This document shows, one piece after another, positions 28,001 to 42,100 of a stretch of DNA of 64,000 nucleotides (the stretch's first letter is position 1; every line of letters begins with the position of its first letter). This DNA is from Siphonodentalium dalli (lineage: Eukaryota; Mollusca; Scaphopoda; Gadilida; Siphonodentaliidae). Made by a program: the position numbers and the translations under genes. The stretch is from NCBI GenBank assembly GCA_032622095.1, contig CP136064.1, forward strand, positions 213,170,205-213,234,204, written 5' to 3'. The notes under the pieces were generated by a model. It saw nothing but the letters and a program-made list of their open reading frames with translations, was not told the DNA's origin and made no database searches.

Positions 28001-31000
28001 GGACAAACGCAAGTGTCATAAGATAGTCATATAGCAGTTAACAAACACAATTTAAAAAAACTCCAAATTCATCAGAATGGTCTTATTTATCAGCTTCAAG
28101 GAAAATAGTGAACACAGAATTAGAAATGTTGTCGAAATGTTCCGACTGGCATTAATATACAGTAATGCCCTAAATAATCGACTCCTAAACCACAGCAGAA
28201 TTATGGGTAACTTTTCAGGATTTAGTTGGAAATATGGCTCGTTGCCATTCATCGGAAAGCTCTCACTCACTATTTCCAACTAAATCCTGAAAAATTACCT
28301 ACAATTCTGCTGTGGTTAAGGAGTCGATTATTTAGGGCATTACTGTAGTCTTGTGTTACATACCGTTACAGCCATGAACATTGTCCTCATCTTCCCCATC
28401 ATCACAGTCACGATCGCCATCACACATCCACGTCCTCAAGATACACTTTCCAGTGTCACATCTGAAGTGGTGCTCATCACATTTGGTGTTCGCTGAAAAA
28501 TAGCAAATATATTTAACATGATCGCACCTCCCTGCAAGGCCAGTTCAGTAAAAAGTTTCATGAGAGTGTTTAAGAGCTGCTTAACCCTTTACCCAACAGA
28601 AGGGCCCTGTGCCAATGCATTCTCTTATATATGCGAGTCGACCATAGGTCGCCTCGCATATATAAGAGAATGCATTGGCTTAACACATTAAAAATTATAA
28701 AATTGTTAAAGAATGTAAGAAAAAATGGTAAAAAGTGTTAAAAAAAAGATGTTTTTTTAGGCCAATGCATTCTCTTATATAAGCGAGGCGACCTATGGTT
28801 GACTCGCATATATAAGAGAATGCATTGGCACAGGGCATAACTGTAACTATCACAATGTGGTCAAGGAGCCAGTTCCAATGATATCCATATTTGTATGGTT
28901 CTATTGAGACAGACCGAAGATATTTTAGGCTGTTGAAGCTTTATTTGGCCGGTTTTGGCCGGTTTGTTGGGTAAAGGGTTAAGGCAAACTTGGCACAGGC
29001 CATCAAATACAGTGATTGAGCATTTTGTGATTTACCCGCATGTGATCTAGGTCAGTTGTAATAATGTAGTTCGAAAAAAAGTATGTAACATGCAGTACTC
29101 TGATTTCCTGACTATCCTTTGATCTTTCCGATATGTATTCAATCTTCCCGATACTTATTAAATTTTCTCTGACAGTGATATCACCAGATAACAGAAGTGT
29201 TTGGTCTTTTTAATGCTTACGACAAACAATCATAACTGCCAAAACTGTGTAATAGACAGGAATAAAATAAAAGTGGTTCAGACATATTCAGAATACAATT
29301 TCAGTGACAGAGTTTCAGTCATTATTGGGACTTGACGTTGAATAGTTAATAGAAATACATACTGCAGTTTTCATCTGAACCATCAGTGCAATCATGTGTG
29401 CCATCGCAGTGCCATTCCTTCTGTATACATGTGGAGTCGTTAATGCACTGGAAGCTTCCTGCTTCGCATACATGTGTACAGTCAGCCTCGTCGGAGTAAT
29501 CTCCGCAGTCATTCTCATGGTCACACTTCCAGTCCTTTGGGATACAGTCACCCCGCTTGCATCTAAAGTTGTCCTCAGTACAAGGGTCTTTAGCTAAGAA
29601 ATAAAAAAGTGAGTGATATCTAGTAACCGACTAGAAGAGCTCAATAGTCAAGCCACAGGAGCCACAAAATGTTACGCAACATGATTGTTAGCAGCGGAAG
29701 AATATAAAATCATTGATCAAGCAGTCGACAAAAGGCGCTATTAACAAATGTTATCATGAGATTTGCTATCTGGAAAAAGACTCTAACAAATGTTAGCACG
29801 AGATTCACTATCCAAACGGAGCAATGTAATTGGATGATTGGTAGCACTCTATAGAGCACAGGCCTGCAAATAGTGTGTCTGTCATTTGTAGAATGAGGTT
29901 CTCAGATGGTGAATTTAGTGACACAATCCCATATGATTTCCCAATTAAAGGCGAAAAGAATGTATGTTCTCTGGTGTATTATAGAATAAGGACAGGCACT
30001 GTTAAAACTATTTCCGCAGATGCATTGTCTCCTAGCAACCGTAAGCTCCTCCCACTAGTGAATATGAGTGGAAGCTCCATTATTTGCATGATCAGAAACT
30101 ATATACAACGTGTGAACAATATATAGAATCATGTCCCGAAAGTGGTCCATGAGCAGACTTTGTTCTCTCAGCAAAAATACATTTATAATCTGTCACATCT
30201 TCCACGTTTTCCTGTTTACATAATCTGGGAAAATCTTTTAAATTTAGAAAACAATGGTATCCTCAGTAATTTTATATATATTGAAGTGACATGGTATTTT
30301 TTAGACATACTTGTGTTTGCGCAGTCCATCTCATCACTGTTGTCGAAGCAGTCATTGTTTCCGTCACATATATAGGACTCGAGGATACAAGCTGACGTTG
30401 AGTTACATGGTATCAGTTTTCCTAGACTGCTGTCCCATAAGTTGTCCAGGTTGTCACATGTAATATCTTCAATAATTGAAAAAAAGAGTTAATTTCAATA
30501 ATAACATAAAACATGTTGTCGATGCAAAGAGAGTGTAATTAAAGCACCGTCATCTTATATTTTAACTATTTGAATCTAACGTCAAAATATTGAATAATAC
30601 TTACAGTAATGCTCTAATTAATCGACTCCTTAAACACAGCAGAATTAAGGGTAACTTTTCAGGATTTAGTCGGAAATATGGCTTGTTGCCATTCATCGGA
30701 AAGCTCTCAGGGAGAGCTTTCCGATGAATGGCAATAAGCCATATTTCCGACTAAATCCTGAAAAGTTACCCATAATTCTGCTGTGTTTAAGGAGTCGATT
30801 AATTAGAGCATTACTGTATATGACTCAGCACAACAATGTAAAAATATTTGTGTATAAAAACATGCATTTCTCAACCTTGTGTTCTTGTCAGTATATGGTT
30901 GAATCATGCATTATTATAACAGTTGATTGGGTAACAATACCACAAATAGACAATTATGCTTGTGATTAAAAGTAGTATATCTAATCACATGGTAATCGTG

Positions 31001-34000
31001 TGACCCCCCTCCCCCCATTGGGGACACAATGTGGCTGTTTGTGGTATATTTGACATCCAAAAATCCTAAAAAAAACATACAGAACAGATGCTGAAATATA
31101 CATCCCTTGCTTCCAACACAAAAGTAATCAAGTTGTCCATTTTTTTATTACATTTTGACACCACCAACCCAAAATTTGAGTTATTTCCAACATTGCCATT
31201 GAATACTCACTGCATCCAATTTCATCAGAATGATCAGTGCAGTCACTGTCTCGATCACACTTAAAGTGCAGCAGTATACAATGGCCGTTGCCACACTGGA
31301 ATTCATCGTCCTTACACGGACAATTCACTTCATCTGATCCGTCTCCGCATTCTTCTTCCTTGTTACAAACCCGCGCATTCTCGATACATTTTGCGTTATT
31401 GCAGCGGAAATATCCAGTTGGACACAATCTGTGAGCTGAAAAAAGTCAATGACACTGAAGGTCAAATTGACATTGATGTGCTGTAGGATTGCAATTATTG
31501 GTACGCAAACAAAATATAGGAATCCAGTATGATTGAACTTGATGTCACCCATCATTGGGTTAATTCAAGAACGATGAGTCCACCATTGTTCGCGCTGCGG
31601 GTGAGGGGCCATATGTGCTGTGGGGGAGGGGCCATATGCCCAAATAAAGTTAATAATAGAAACAAAGAGTTCGCACCTCACAGGCTTGGCAATTTTCTTG
31701 ATGTGGGGTGTCTAGGAAATCAAATGACTGACCGCTTTGTCCTTTAGCAAATAAAACCAGACAAGGGCCATTATTTAAACAAAAATGCAAATTGTGATTA
31801 TTTAATCAAAGGCTGTAACAGATAGAGTAGGTGACCTGATGGTCAAAGTCCCAACGTGAATCATAATCACAAGATAGATAACGTTTTGACAAAAGATTTT
31901 TCCGAAGGTAGGAAAACATTCAAATTTCTTTAAAAAAACAACAAATTTAACCCTAAATACTGGTTGGAAAATCAAATTATCCATTTACATTTATCTATAA
32001 AGTCATATTGCATCTTTAACCCTTTCATGATGGGAGCTGCGCTGGAGCAGCATTAACCCTTTACCCAACAGAAGGGCCCTGTGCCAATGCATTCTCTTAT
32101 ATATGCGAGTCGACCATAGGTCGCCTCGCATATATAAGAGAATGCATTGGCTTAAGACAATAAAAATTATAAAATTGTTAAAGAATGTAAGAAAAAAATG
32201 GTAAAAAGTGTTAAAAAAAGATTTTTTTTAGGCCAATGCATTCTCTTATATATGCGAGGCGACCTATGGTCGACTCGCATATATAAGAGAATGCATTGGC
32301 ACAGGGCTAACTGTAACTATCACAATGTGGTCAAGGAGCCGGTTCCAATGATATCCATATGTGTATGGTTTTATTGAGACAGACCAAAGATATTTTAGGC
32401 TGTTGAAGCTTTATTTGGCCGGTTTTGGCCGGTTTGTTGGGTAAAGGGTTAAAGATCATGTGCCAGAGCATTCTCTTATATATGCTAGTCTCCCTATGGG
32501 AGACACGCATATATAAGAGAATGTATTGACACAGGGTTTTTCGCAAAATTTCAGGAAGCTCCAGTTATGGAAGGGTTAAATTGGATTCCATGCCCTCCTT
32601 CAGGCCAGATTCCGATTTCGAAGATGGAAGGAAGCGTTATCTCAAACTTATTTTATCAGTATAGTGCAGTTAGTTCCACATAATATACATTCAGACTGAA
32701 CTATTTGGTCATCTCTCTTCCGATGTTGGGGAAGGAAGGAAATAAATTCAAGTTCTATGACCAGGGTTCGCGCTGTCGGTAGCCAAATTAGCCAATGGCC
32801 AATCTTGGCTAATAAAAATTTCATTTGGCAAAACTTTTGGCTAAACTTTTTTTTACCCCAAATGGAGACGGAAAGCATGGAGTCGGAAAGCTAACTAAAA
32901 AAAACGCTGAATAGATCGACATTCAAGACGAAATTAGGCAATGAAAGTATTTCGTACCACGGAAATATCATACCGTACAAATATTTTAGTCATTAATTGT
33001 GAACCGCCCAGAAAATGAGGATCAATTTGGCCAAATTTTTTTAATTTGGCCAAAAACCATTTGGCCAAAGTGTATTCATTTGGCTAATCAAATTTTCATT
33101 TGGCTAAACTTTTGGCCACAAGATTTGTTGGTCCAGCGCGAACACTGTCTATGACTATCTAGAGCCTTTGTTGTCTCGATCAATTGAAAATTAGAAAGAT
33201 ATTTATTTTGTACCTGTTAACAATGACTCACCACAGTTATCGGCATCCTTGTCATTTCGATAAGGACAGTAACACATGCCCAACAGGTACTTACCACAAT
33301 TATTGGCATCCTTGTCATTTCGATATGGACAGTAACACACGGCCAACGGGCACTTACCACAAAAATTGGCATCCTTGTTGTTTCGATATGGACAGTAACA
33401 CACGGCCAACAGATACTTACCACAATCATCGTCATTCTTGTCATTTTGATATGGACAGTAACACACGGCCAATAAGTACTTACCACAAAAATCAACATCC
33501 TCGTCACTCTTATCTAGACAGTCATACACGCTGTTGCATGTTCTATTGAAATCGATACATGTGATGTCATCATTTTTTTTTAAATTACATCTGAATTTGT
33601 CAAGACTACATGCCGAATCTAAAAAAAAAAAACGGAATTTTCAGATTTTCACAATCAGGGTATGGACATATATATTAGGCCAAACAAATTTAGAATCCTG
33701 TTTCTCAAAGATCGCCGCCCCCTTAAAATATGGCCCGCCCGGTGCTTTTATTCCCCATCCCAAAATAAAAAGGTAAATAACACCCGCCGCTTGATATAAT
33801 ATCGCAAACAGGCGTCGCAAACCCGGCGATGTCATTCTGCTCCTTTGTTCAAAGAGAGAGAACTCTACTTCCGATTCCTCCGGTACATTTGTTTGCACCG
33901 GTAAACTATTTATGCACCGCTTCTCGTCAGGCAAAATGGCGGCGCTTATAAATAACTCAGCGTTTTCGGGTTACACAAATGTTATTCCATGGAAATTTAT

Positions 34001-37000
34001 ACAAGTATACAACAATACCGTTTGTAAACTGTGTAAAGATTTTATACACAATAGTGATACAAACAAGTTCAGTATTGACAATAACTTCACTGTGTCTGTT
34101 GGGAAAACAAAACCCAAGGGAAATGACCATTCTGATTTCGATCTGGTGTCGTAGGAACTGGTCGGATATCAGGTGGCTGATATCTTTGGACGGCACTTCA
34201 AGATAAATATTAGACCTGCACCTAAATTGCTGGATGATGCTTCGGATTTATGTGAAAACTACAGGTTGTTGATTAATGTTCAAAATTAAAGTTTTTAATA
34301 AAACAATGGTATTATAAAATAATTTTATATTATTTATTTCCAATAAATTTGGGGCAATGTAATGTAATAAAAAACCTGCCTGCCGGTAAAAGTTTGTCAT
34401 AAAAAGTAGATATAAAAACCTGCCTGCTGGCAAATGTTTGTCATAAAAACATTATATACAAACATGCCTGCCTGCTGGGTTTGAAAACAAAATCCTTTGA
34501 GAAACAGGAAATTAACTTTGTGTGGCCTTATAATTAGCTTCTTTTTCCTCATATAGATAATGCCCTAAATAATCGACTACTTAACCACAGCAGAGAATTA
34601 TGTGTAACTTTTCAAGATTTAGTTGAAAATATGGCTTGTTGACATTCATCGGAAAGCTCTCAGTGAGAGCTTTCTGATGAATGGCAACAAGCCATATTTC
34701 CGACTAAATCCTGAAAAGTTACCCATAACTCTGCTGTGGTTAAGTAGTCGATTATTTAGAGCATTACTGTACATTTGGTAATGACTAGGGTGACACTCCA
34801 CAGTTTCGAATGATCAGTAGGGGTAAATTTCTTAGAATAGAGTACAAGTGTTTGTACAATGAGTATGGTATGTTTATTGGGAGAAGGTTAGTTATGAATT
34901 TGTGGATTTTTAGAGGATGTCTGAGTTTTGAAAAATATTGTTTCAGGTGACCTTGACCCCACCAGTATCAAGTAGTAGCGATTTTGGCGAAACAGTGGCT
35001 CCAGACACCAGCGTGACTTTTTAGCACCTAAAATTTGTCATCTGCATGAAAAATATTTTTTGGGAAATCAGTGGTGAGTAGTTTGAACTTTTTAAAATAT
35101 TATTGTGAGGAAACAGTGTTCTTCCAGACAACATAGGCGGCTATATGCTCCAAAAAATCTTGTTTTTGTGTCCCACGGGCCCGAAAATCGCTTATTTTGG
35201 CCATTTTTGCATCAAAATTTCATTTTTCAGTCACACAATCAAGCGGCATAACTCTTGCTACCCTCATTAACATGATAATTCTGTATCAAAATCTTAAAGC
35301 CTAGTATGTGCTCAATCCAGGCATATATACATTGTATATGTGTTGTGGGTTCACATTTAGGTTATTTTTCAATGAATTGATGCCCCCCTTATTTCTGCAC
35401 CAATCCCTGCAGAAACTGTGGAGTGTCACCTAGGCATTTCAGTATCCTCGATGGCAACAAGTCATATCCTCGATGGCAACATTGAATGCACATGGGCTAT
35501 GGGGAATCTTGTTTCTAAAAACATTGTTTTAACAGCCATTTGGATCAATATTTCTATTCACCTTATTTAAAAGCAACGGACATAAAAACATGTCTTTTCA
35601 AATCAACTGATATATTTCCGGTGACAATGACGAAAAACACATAAGTTGAATTCTTCGAAAACAGCAATGTTTTGATCCAGGGGATATGCACAAACAGACC
35701 TATTTTGACACAGTAAATCATTGACGTATTGCTTCACAGTGGCCCATAACGAAGGCAACTGTGATGTGTGCTATGTTATTAACGAAACAACATAGTTCTC
35801 ATGCCAAAGTACCTTTTATTTTATATTCAGTTGAATGAGTTGTAAGATATATTGGTTATCAACACCCTGTAGGTTCACGAGATTGGTATTTAAGTCTCGA
35901 TATCTTCTCTGGGTCACCCTATATGATAGAAGTTAGCCCGATCTGAATACAAATCTCTGAAATGCTCATGGATGTGATAACATATATATATATTCGACTG
36001 AAGCTCCTGATAGAGGGTGAGATTCAATGAATCAAATAATAAAGTAGCGTAATTTGTTCATTATTTAACAATATAAAAATATATCAATACTAATAGCGAT
36101 TTAACATTGGTAGTGATTTAACATTGATAGTGATTTAACATTGATTTAACATTGATAGTGATTTAACATTGATTTAACATTGATAGTGATTTAACATTGA
36201 TAGTGATTTAACATTGACAGCGATTTAACATTGACAGCGATTTAACATTGATAGTGATTTAACATTAATAGCGATTTAACATTGATAGTGATTTAACATT
36301 AATAGTGATTTAACATTGACAGTGATTTAACATTGATAGTGATTTAACATTGATAGTGATTTAACATTGATAGTGATTTAACATTGATAGTGATTTAACA
36401 TTGATAGTGATTTAACATTGACAGCGATTTAACATTGACAGCGATTTAACATTGATAGTGATTTAACATTGATAGTGATTTAACATTGATAGTGATTTAA
36501 CATTGATAGTGATTTAACATTGATAGTGATTTAACATTGATAGTGATTTAACATTGATAGTGATTTAACATTGACAGAGATTTAACATTGACAGTGATTT
36601 AACATTGATAGTGATTCAACATTAATAGCGATTTAACATTGATAGTGATTTAACATTGATAGTGATTTAACATTGATAGCGATTTAACATTGATAGTGAT
36701 TTAACATTGACAGTGATTTAACATTAATAGTGATTTAACATTGACAGTGATTTAACATTGATAGTGATTTAACATGGATAGTGGTTTAACATTGATAGCG
36801 ATTTAACATTAATAGTGATTTAACATTGACAGTGATTTAACATTGATAGTGATTTAACATTGACAGTGATTTAACATTGATAGTGATTTAACATTGATAG
36901 TAATTTAACATTGATAGTGATTTAACATTAATAGTGATTTAACATTGACAGTGATTTAACATTGATAGTGATTTAACATGGATAGTGGTTTAACATTGAT

Positions 37001-39136
37001 AGCGATTTAACATTAATACGAGGTATACCGAGGTACGAGGAACTGAAATTTCTGTCTGACCCATATCCAGGTATGTGGAACAGAGATTTCTACGAGGCTA
37101 GAAAGACTGATCAAACGAGTGCTACCATGAGTCTAGCCAACTTAACACAAGAGCTCTATAACAGGAGTGTAGCCATCTTAACACAAGCTTACAACGAGAG
37201 GCCGATCACGATCGGCAGATGTTTAACCCATACCTTGGCGATAGCGATTAGCTATAACTGATAATTGGTCAAAGATATGATCACAGTAATACATATATCA
37301 GTACCTAACTTAAAATCAAAAGGTCAAATAATTTGTCTTAAGAAGGGGTTAAAGTAATTGGGGTGGGGGACGAGTCGTTTTAAGTCTCATAACTCTGTCC
37401 CTATTCACACAAGGACCTCTCACTGTGAGATCCAATTGTTTAGCTATTAATAAATTTGACAGATAGGATAAACAATTATCCAGCCAGCAGGTTGTTCATC
37501 TTTACCTTCATACAACCACCCCTAGAGCTATGTAACATATGTCATCACTAAATTAATAACAGATTTTGCTTGGAATGACATCTATTAAAGGTATTCTGAT
37601 ACTCTGTGGATATTGGATGTTCACATGGCAATTTATTGATATCATTATATTACATGCAACTATTGCAATAAAATCTTCACATTTTCAATACAGGACATCA
37701 CACCTTATTAATGGAATACAACTAAAAACAAATTAGTGTCAATGACAAATTTTTTTTTGAATTAAATATTTTTTTTATTATTATAAAAGTTTTTTAATAT
37801 TTGTTTATGTTAAATTGAGCGAGGAAATTCAATCAAAAAAAATCTGAAAAATCCAAATTTCAAATTTAACAAAAAAAAGAAGGGTCATAACTCCTTTAAA
37901 ATAAATCGGATCAAACCCATATTCAAACTCGAACTGTATTTTGGGATGAGAAACCTATATACAAAATTTGGTTCCGATCAAATAGAAAATGTTAGAATTA
38001 TCGCATTATACCTAAAGTGTCTGACAGACAGACAGATATAGATGGACGGACAGACGAGTGGTCAATCCGGACATTGACGCTATGTGTACCATACTATGGT
38101 ATAGGTACACATAAAAAGTTTTATCTCATGAAGAGTACAGGAAAAATACATCAAACCTGGTGTGCCCCTTTAATTTTTCAATTCACATATGTAATCAATT
38201 GAAATCAATGTCGAAAAAGCTTTCCATTAATATATAGATAAAACAAACTAGACCTACAGTACTAAAAGTGTTATGAACAATTATTTTGTTCCCATAGACT
38301 AATACAGAGCTCTCAAGTTTTTAAAACTTTGAAAACCAAAGTTGTCTTCCCATGCAACCAACAAAATTCCAATGGTAATGCTATTAAACAATGAAACCAG
38401 ATTATGCCTTTAAGATGAAATTTAAATAACCATGCATATAACATATAATAGTATAAACATTCCACCTATGATATGGCCAGAGATACTTATAGAGTATAAA
38501 ATATATCTGATACAGCCAACACATCTCCTAGCAATTAATTAATACAAGAGAGAACCAACTTCATGGTATTGTAACTGGATACTTTCTCTGTGTGAGAAGA
38601 CAACTTCATAGAGACCTGAACCTGATTTATTAGATACTATCTAGACAGTGCCACCTGTGTATCTTTGATATATTTTAGCGATGAATAAAATAATCAAAGG
38701 GCCATAACTCCAGTAAAAAGTACCGGATTAAACCCATATTCGAACTCGATCTGTATTTTGAGCTGAGAAACTCACATACAAAATTTGGTTCCTATCAGTT
38801 GAAAAATTGTTGATTTATCGAAGCATTCATGAATTCTATGTCAAAGGGCCATAACTCCATTAAAAAATATCGAATCAAACCCATATTCGAACTCGATATG
38901 TATTTTGGGTTGAGCAACTCACATACCAAATTTGGTTATGGTCAGATAATTTCTTTTTGAGTTATGGCAGCATGCATAAATTCTAAGTTGAAAAAGGGCC
39001 ATAACTCCGTAAAAAAAACTCGGATCAAACCCATATTCGAACTCGATCTGTATTTGGTGCTGAGAAATTCATATACAAAATTTGGTTCCGATCAGATAGA
39101 AAATATTTCAGTTATCGCACCATGCGTAAAGTGTCT

Positions 39137-39182
<46 letters not shown>

Positions 39183-42100
39183 GGACGGACGGACGGACGG
39201 ACTAACGACGAGTGGTCAATCCGGGCAACGACACTATGTTTACCATACTATGGTATGGGTAAACATAAAAAGGCTGTGCCAATGAATTCTCTTATATATG
39301 CGAACCTCCCATAGGGAGCCTCACATAAATAAGAGAATACATTAGCCTAACAATATTTACCTTGACCTTGTAAGTCAAGGCATTCTCTTATATATGCGAG
39401 GCTCCCTATGCGAGACTCACATATATAAGAGAATGTACAGGATCTTTTATGCTGCACCAGTGTTGCTCCGGTCATGAAAGGGTTAATGAGTGCTACCATA
39501 ACAGGAATCTAAATAAAAAGTCTTAATAAAGTAATGTTTTGCGACTTACTGATTGGTTCACACCGCTTCCCATCTTTCATAAGTTTATTGCCCCTGGAAC
39601 ATGCACACCGTGGCTGGTGGTGCTGGTCCGTAACACACTTCTCCTGGCAGTCTAAGTTTAACTTTAAACACGGGTTTTCAGAACCTGAGAAGACAAAATT
39701 CTTTGTATAGAAAGTCATCTTATTAGTAATAATGGTCAGCTTCAGTGACACGTATATGTAACTTGCAACGTGTGATACTATGGTGTAGCTATGGAGATGT
39801 ACTAGGTGGTGAAAGACACATACAAGTCATCAAATATTGTGTCTGTTATCTGCAGAATGAGGTCCCAAGAGGGTGAATTTAGTTATGCTATCCAGCACAG
39901 TGGGCTAGTGTCACCAAATTCACCATCTGGGAACCTCATTCTGCTGAGGCCTCAACTGGCATGGGAGACCTAGGATCAGATTGAAGTTGGTGATGTTCAC
40001 CCATTAGTCACCTTGATTTTGCACTTCATCTTCTACAAATTAGGGGATATAGAAACTGAACAGAAGGGAAAAAGTAAGTAAAAACAATATTAATTTGAGA
40101 TTATTGATACTTCCTAGAAGATAAGTTCTAAGCAGAATGGGATTGCCAGAGGGTGAATTTGGTGATGCTAGCTCATTGCTGGCCACTGACAGGAAATATA
40201 CTATATGTATACTTACAGCTATTAATATTGCTTGATGTTACAGCGGCAATGCCCATTGGCTGCCTGTCGATACCCTTCTTGAGATAATATATTCCAGATC
40301 CATCGTATTTATTTGCCCTCATTACAGCCTTCCATGACCAGTCCGTCCAGTAGATGTAGTTGTCATAGATCGCTAAACTAAATGAGTGCTGTGGTATTGC
40401 GGTGAGGATGATCTGAAAATAACCAAAGATTTAAAATTATCCAGCTCACATTTCGCGCTCTCGAGGGAATGGTGCCTCACTATATTATCCCTTTCTATAC
40501 TAAATACTCATTGACGAGTAGTTATCTCTTAGGAAATGTTCAGATAATAAGTTTGTTGAACTTATTATCTAAACATTTGCCTCCAATAAATAGAACACCT
40601 TCAGCAATTATCTGTCGTCTGCTTATTTTTTCTGAAAACCCATCCAATTTAGGTTGGTTTCACCTCGGGGTTCAAAACGGACATCCAGGTACATTGGCAC
40701 AGGGTTTTTTGCAAAAATTCAGGAAGCTCCAGTCATCAAAGGGTTAATTGCACAATCATACATTCAATGTGTTCAAACTGACTTTTCAAGTTTAAATGTC
40801 ACACTCATGGCAAAATTTCTGAACCAGAAATCAAACATGTGATCATGTTGAATGGCCCATGATTGAAATGTTAGCAGCATGACTATCGCTAATTCACAGC
40901 ATTATGTATTAGCTGTAGTATGTCATGTGGACGTACCTGTCTGTGAGTTCCATCGAAGTCGCACCTTTCTATTTTGTCGAGACGGGCATCAGACCAGTAA
41001 AGTTTCTGTTCAAGGTGATCAATGACGAGACCGTTTGGTGTTCGTATGTTTGTGGTGATAATGGAGTGTGGCTCGTAACCATCGAGATATGCCTTCTGAA
41101 TACTTGGCTGCTCATCGTTCCAATTCGTCCAGTACATATGGCTGTTTGTGGAAGAAATCGTAATATATACAGGGATGACATGAATGTACAGGGATCAGAA
41201 TGTTTACCCTTTCATGACAGGAGCTGCGCTGGTGCAGCATTAAATATCGTGTGCAAGTGCATTCTCTTATGTAAGTCTCACATAGGGAGCCTTGAATATA
41301 TAAGAGAATGCACTGGCAGGGTTTCCGATACTACGGCAGGCCGGCCGTCCAGCGGCCTAATTCCCCTCCCCAACCTTAATATTGGCCACAGACCTATCTC
41401 AGCCCCCTTTTTGCACAGGACAAGCGACCACCGACACTGATGATTTAACAGATTGCAAGGAATTCAGCACCTGGTGCCTGAATAAGACATGATAAGTAGC
41501 GTGGACCACGTGCCAGTTGTCTGAACTTGTCTCCACCATCCTGGGCAACGCTTTCTCGGCGAATGTTTAGTAGTAATCATCCTCTCGCATTTTAAATTAC
41601 TGTAGGTAGATTTTTGTCTATAATTCCCAACTTTCTAACCCACTATTTCCTCTCAGAATGCGCATTATACATCGGTTAGTCAGTAAGAGGCTGAATTCTG
41701 AGCTACAACCATGAACACAGGTGATGTCTGGCAGTCGCTGCATCGAACAGTGCAGACATTTTGCCTCAAAGCAAGGTCTGTATCAAAGAAATGGTTAATT
41801 AAAAATAAAACACTTAAAATAGTAATAGTTATTTTCAGTGACAATGTATTTATTCCCAATCCAATTAATACAAAAATGATCCATTATACGAATCCAGCAT
41901 GAAGTCAACTCCGTCTGAGGAATGGCTTTTGAATTAACACCAATTTGTTTTGATTGGTACCGTAAACAAAACACAAAGAAAGCATGCAGAACTGGGTATA
42001 GCCCATGATGTAATTATCACTGGTTACTGCTGGAGTAAACTTAACACTGAGTGTGAAAATGTGTCTTTGCCAACAGCGGTCCCCTTTGATGTCGGCCCCC

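Noticed and set aside
33184-33549. 121-codon plus-strand ORF with HxxxHPCHFD-like repeats
   Set aside because: Antisense shadow of the 63-bp exon-end repeat.
33641-33934. 97-codon minus-strand ORF
   Set aside because: Antisense to the left part of the 33.7 kb repeat element; no domain.
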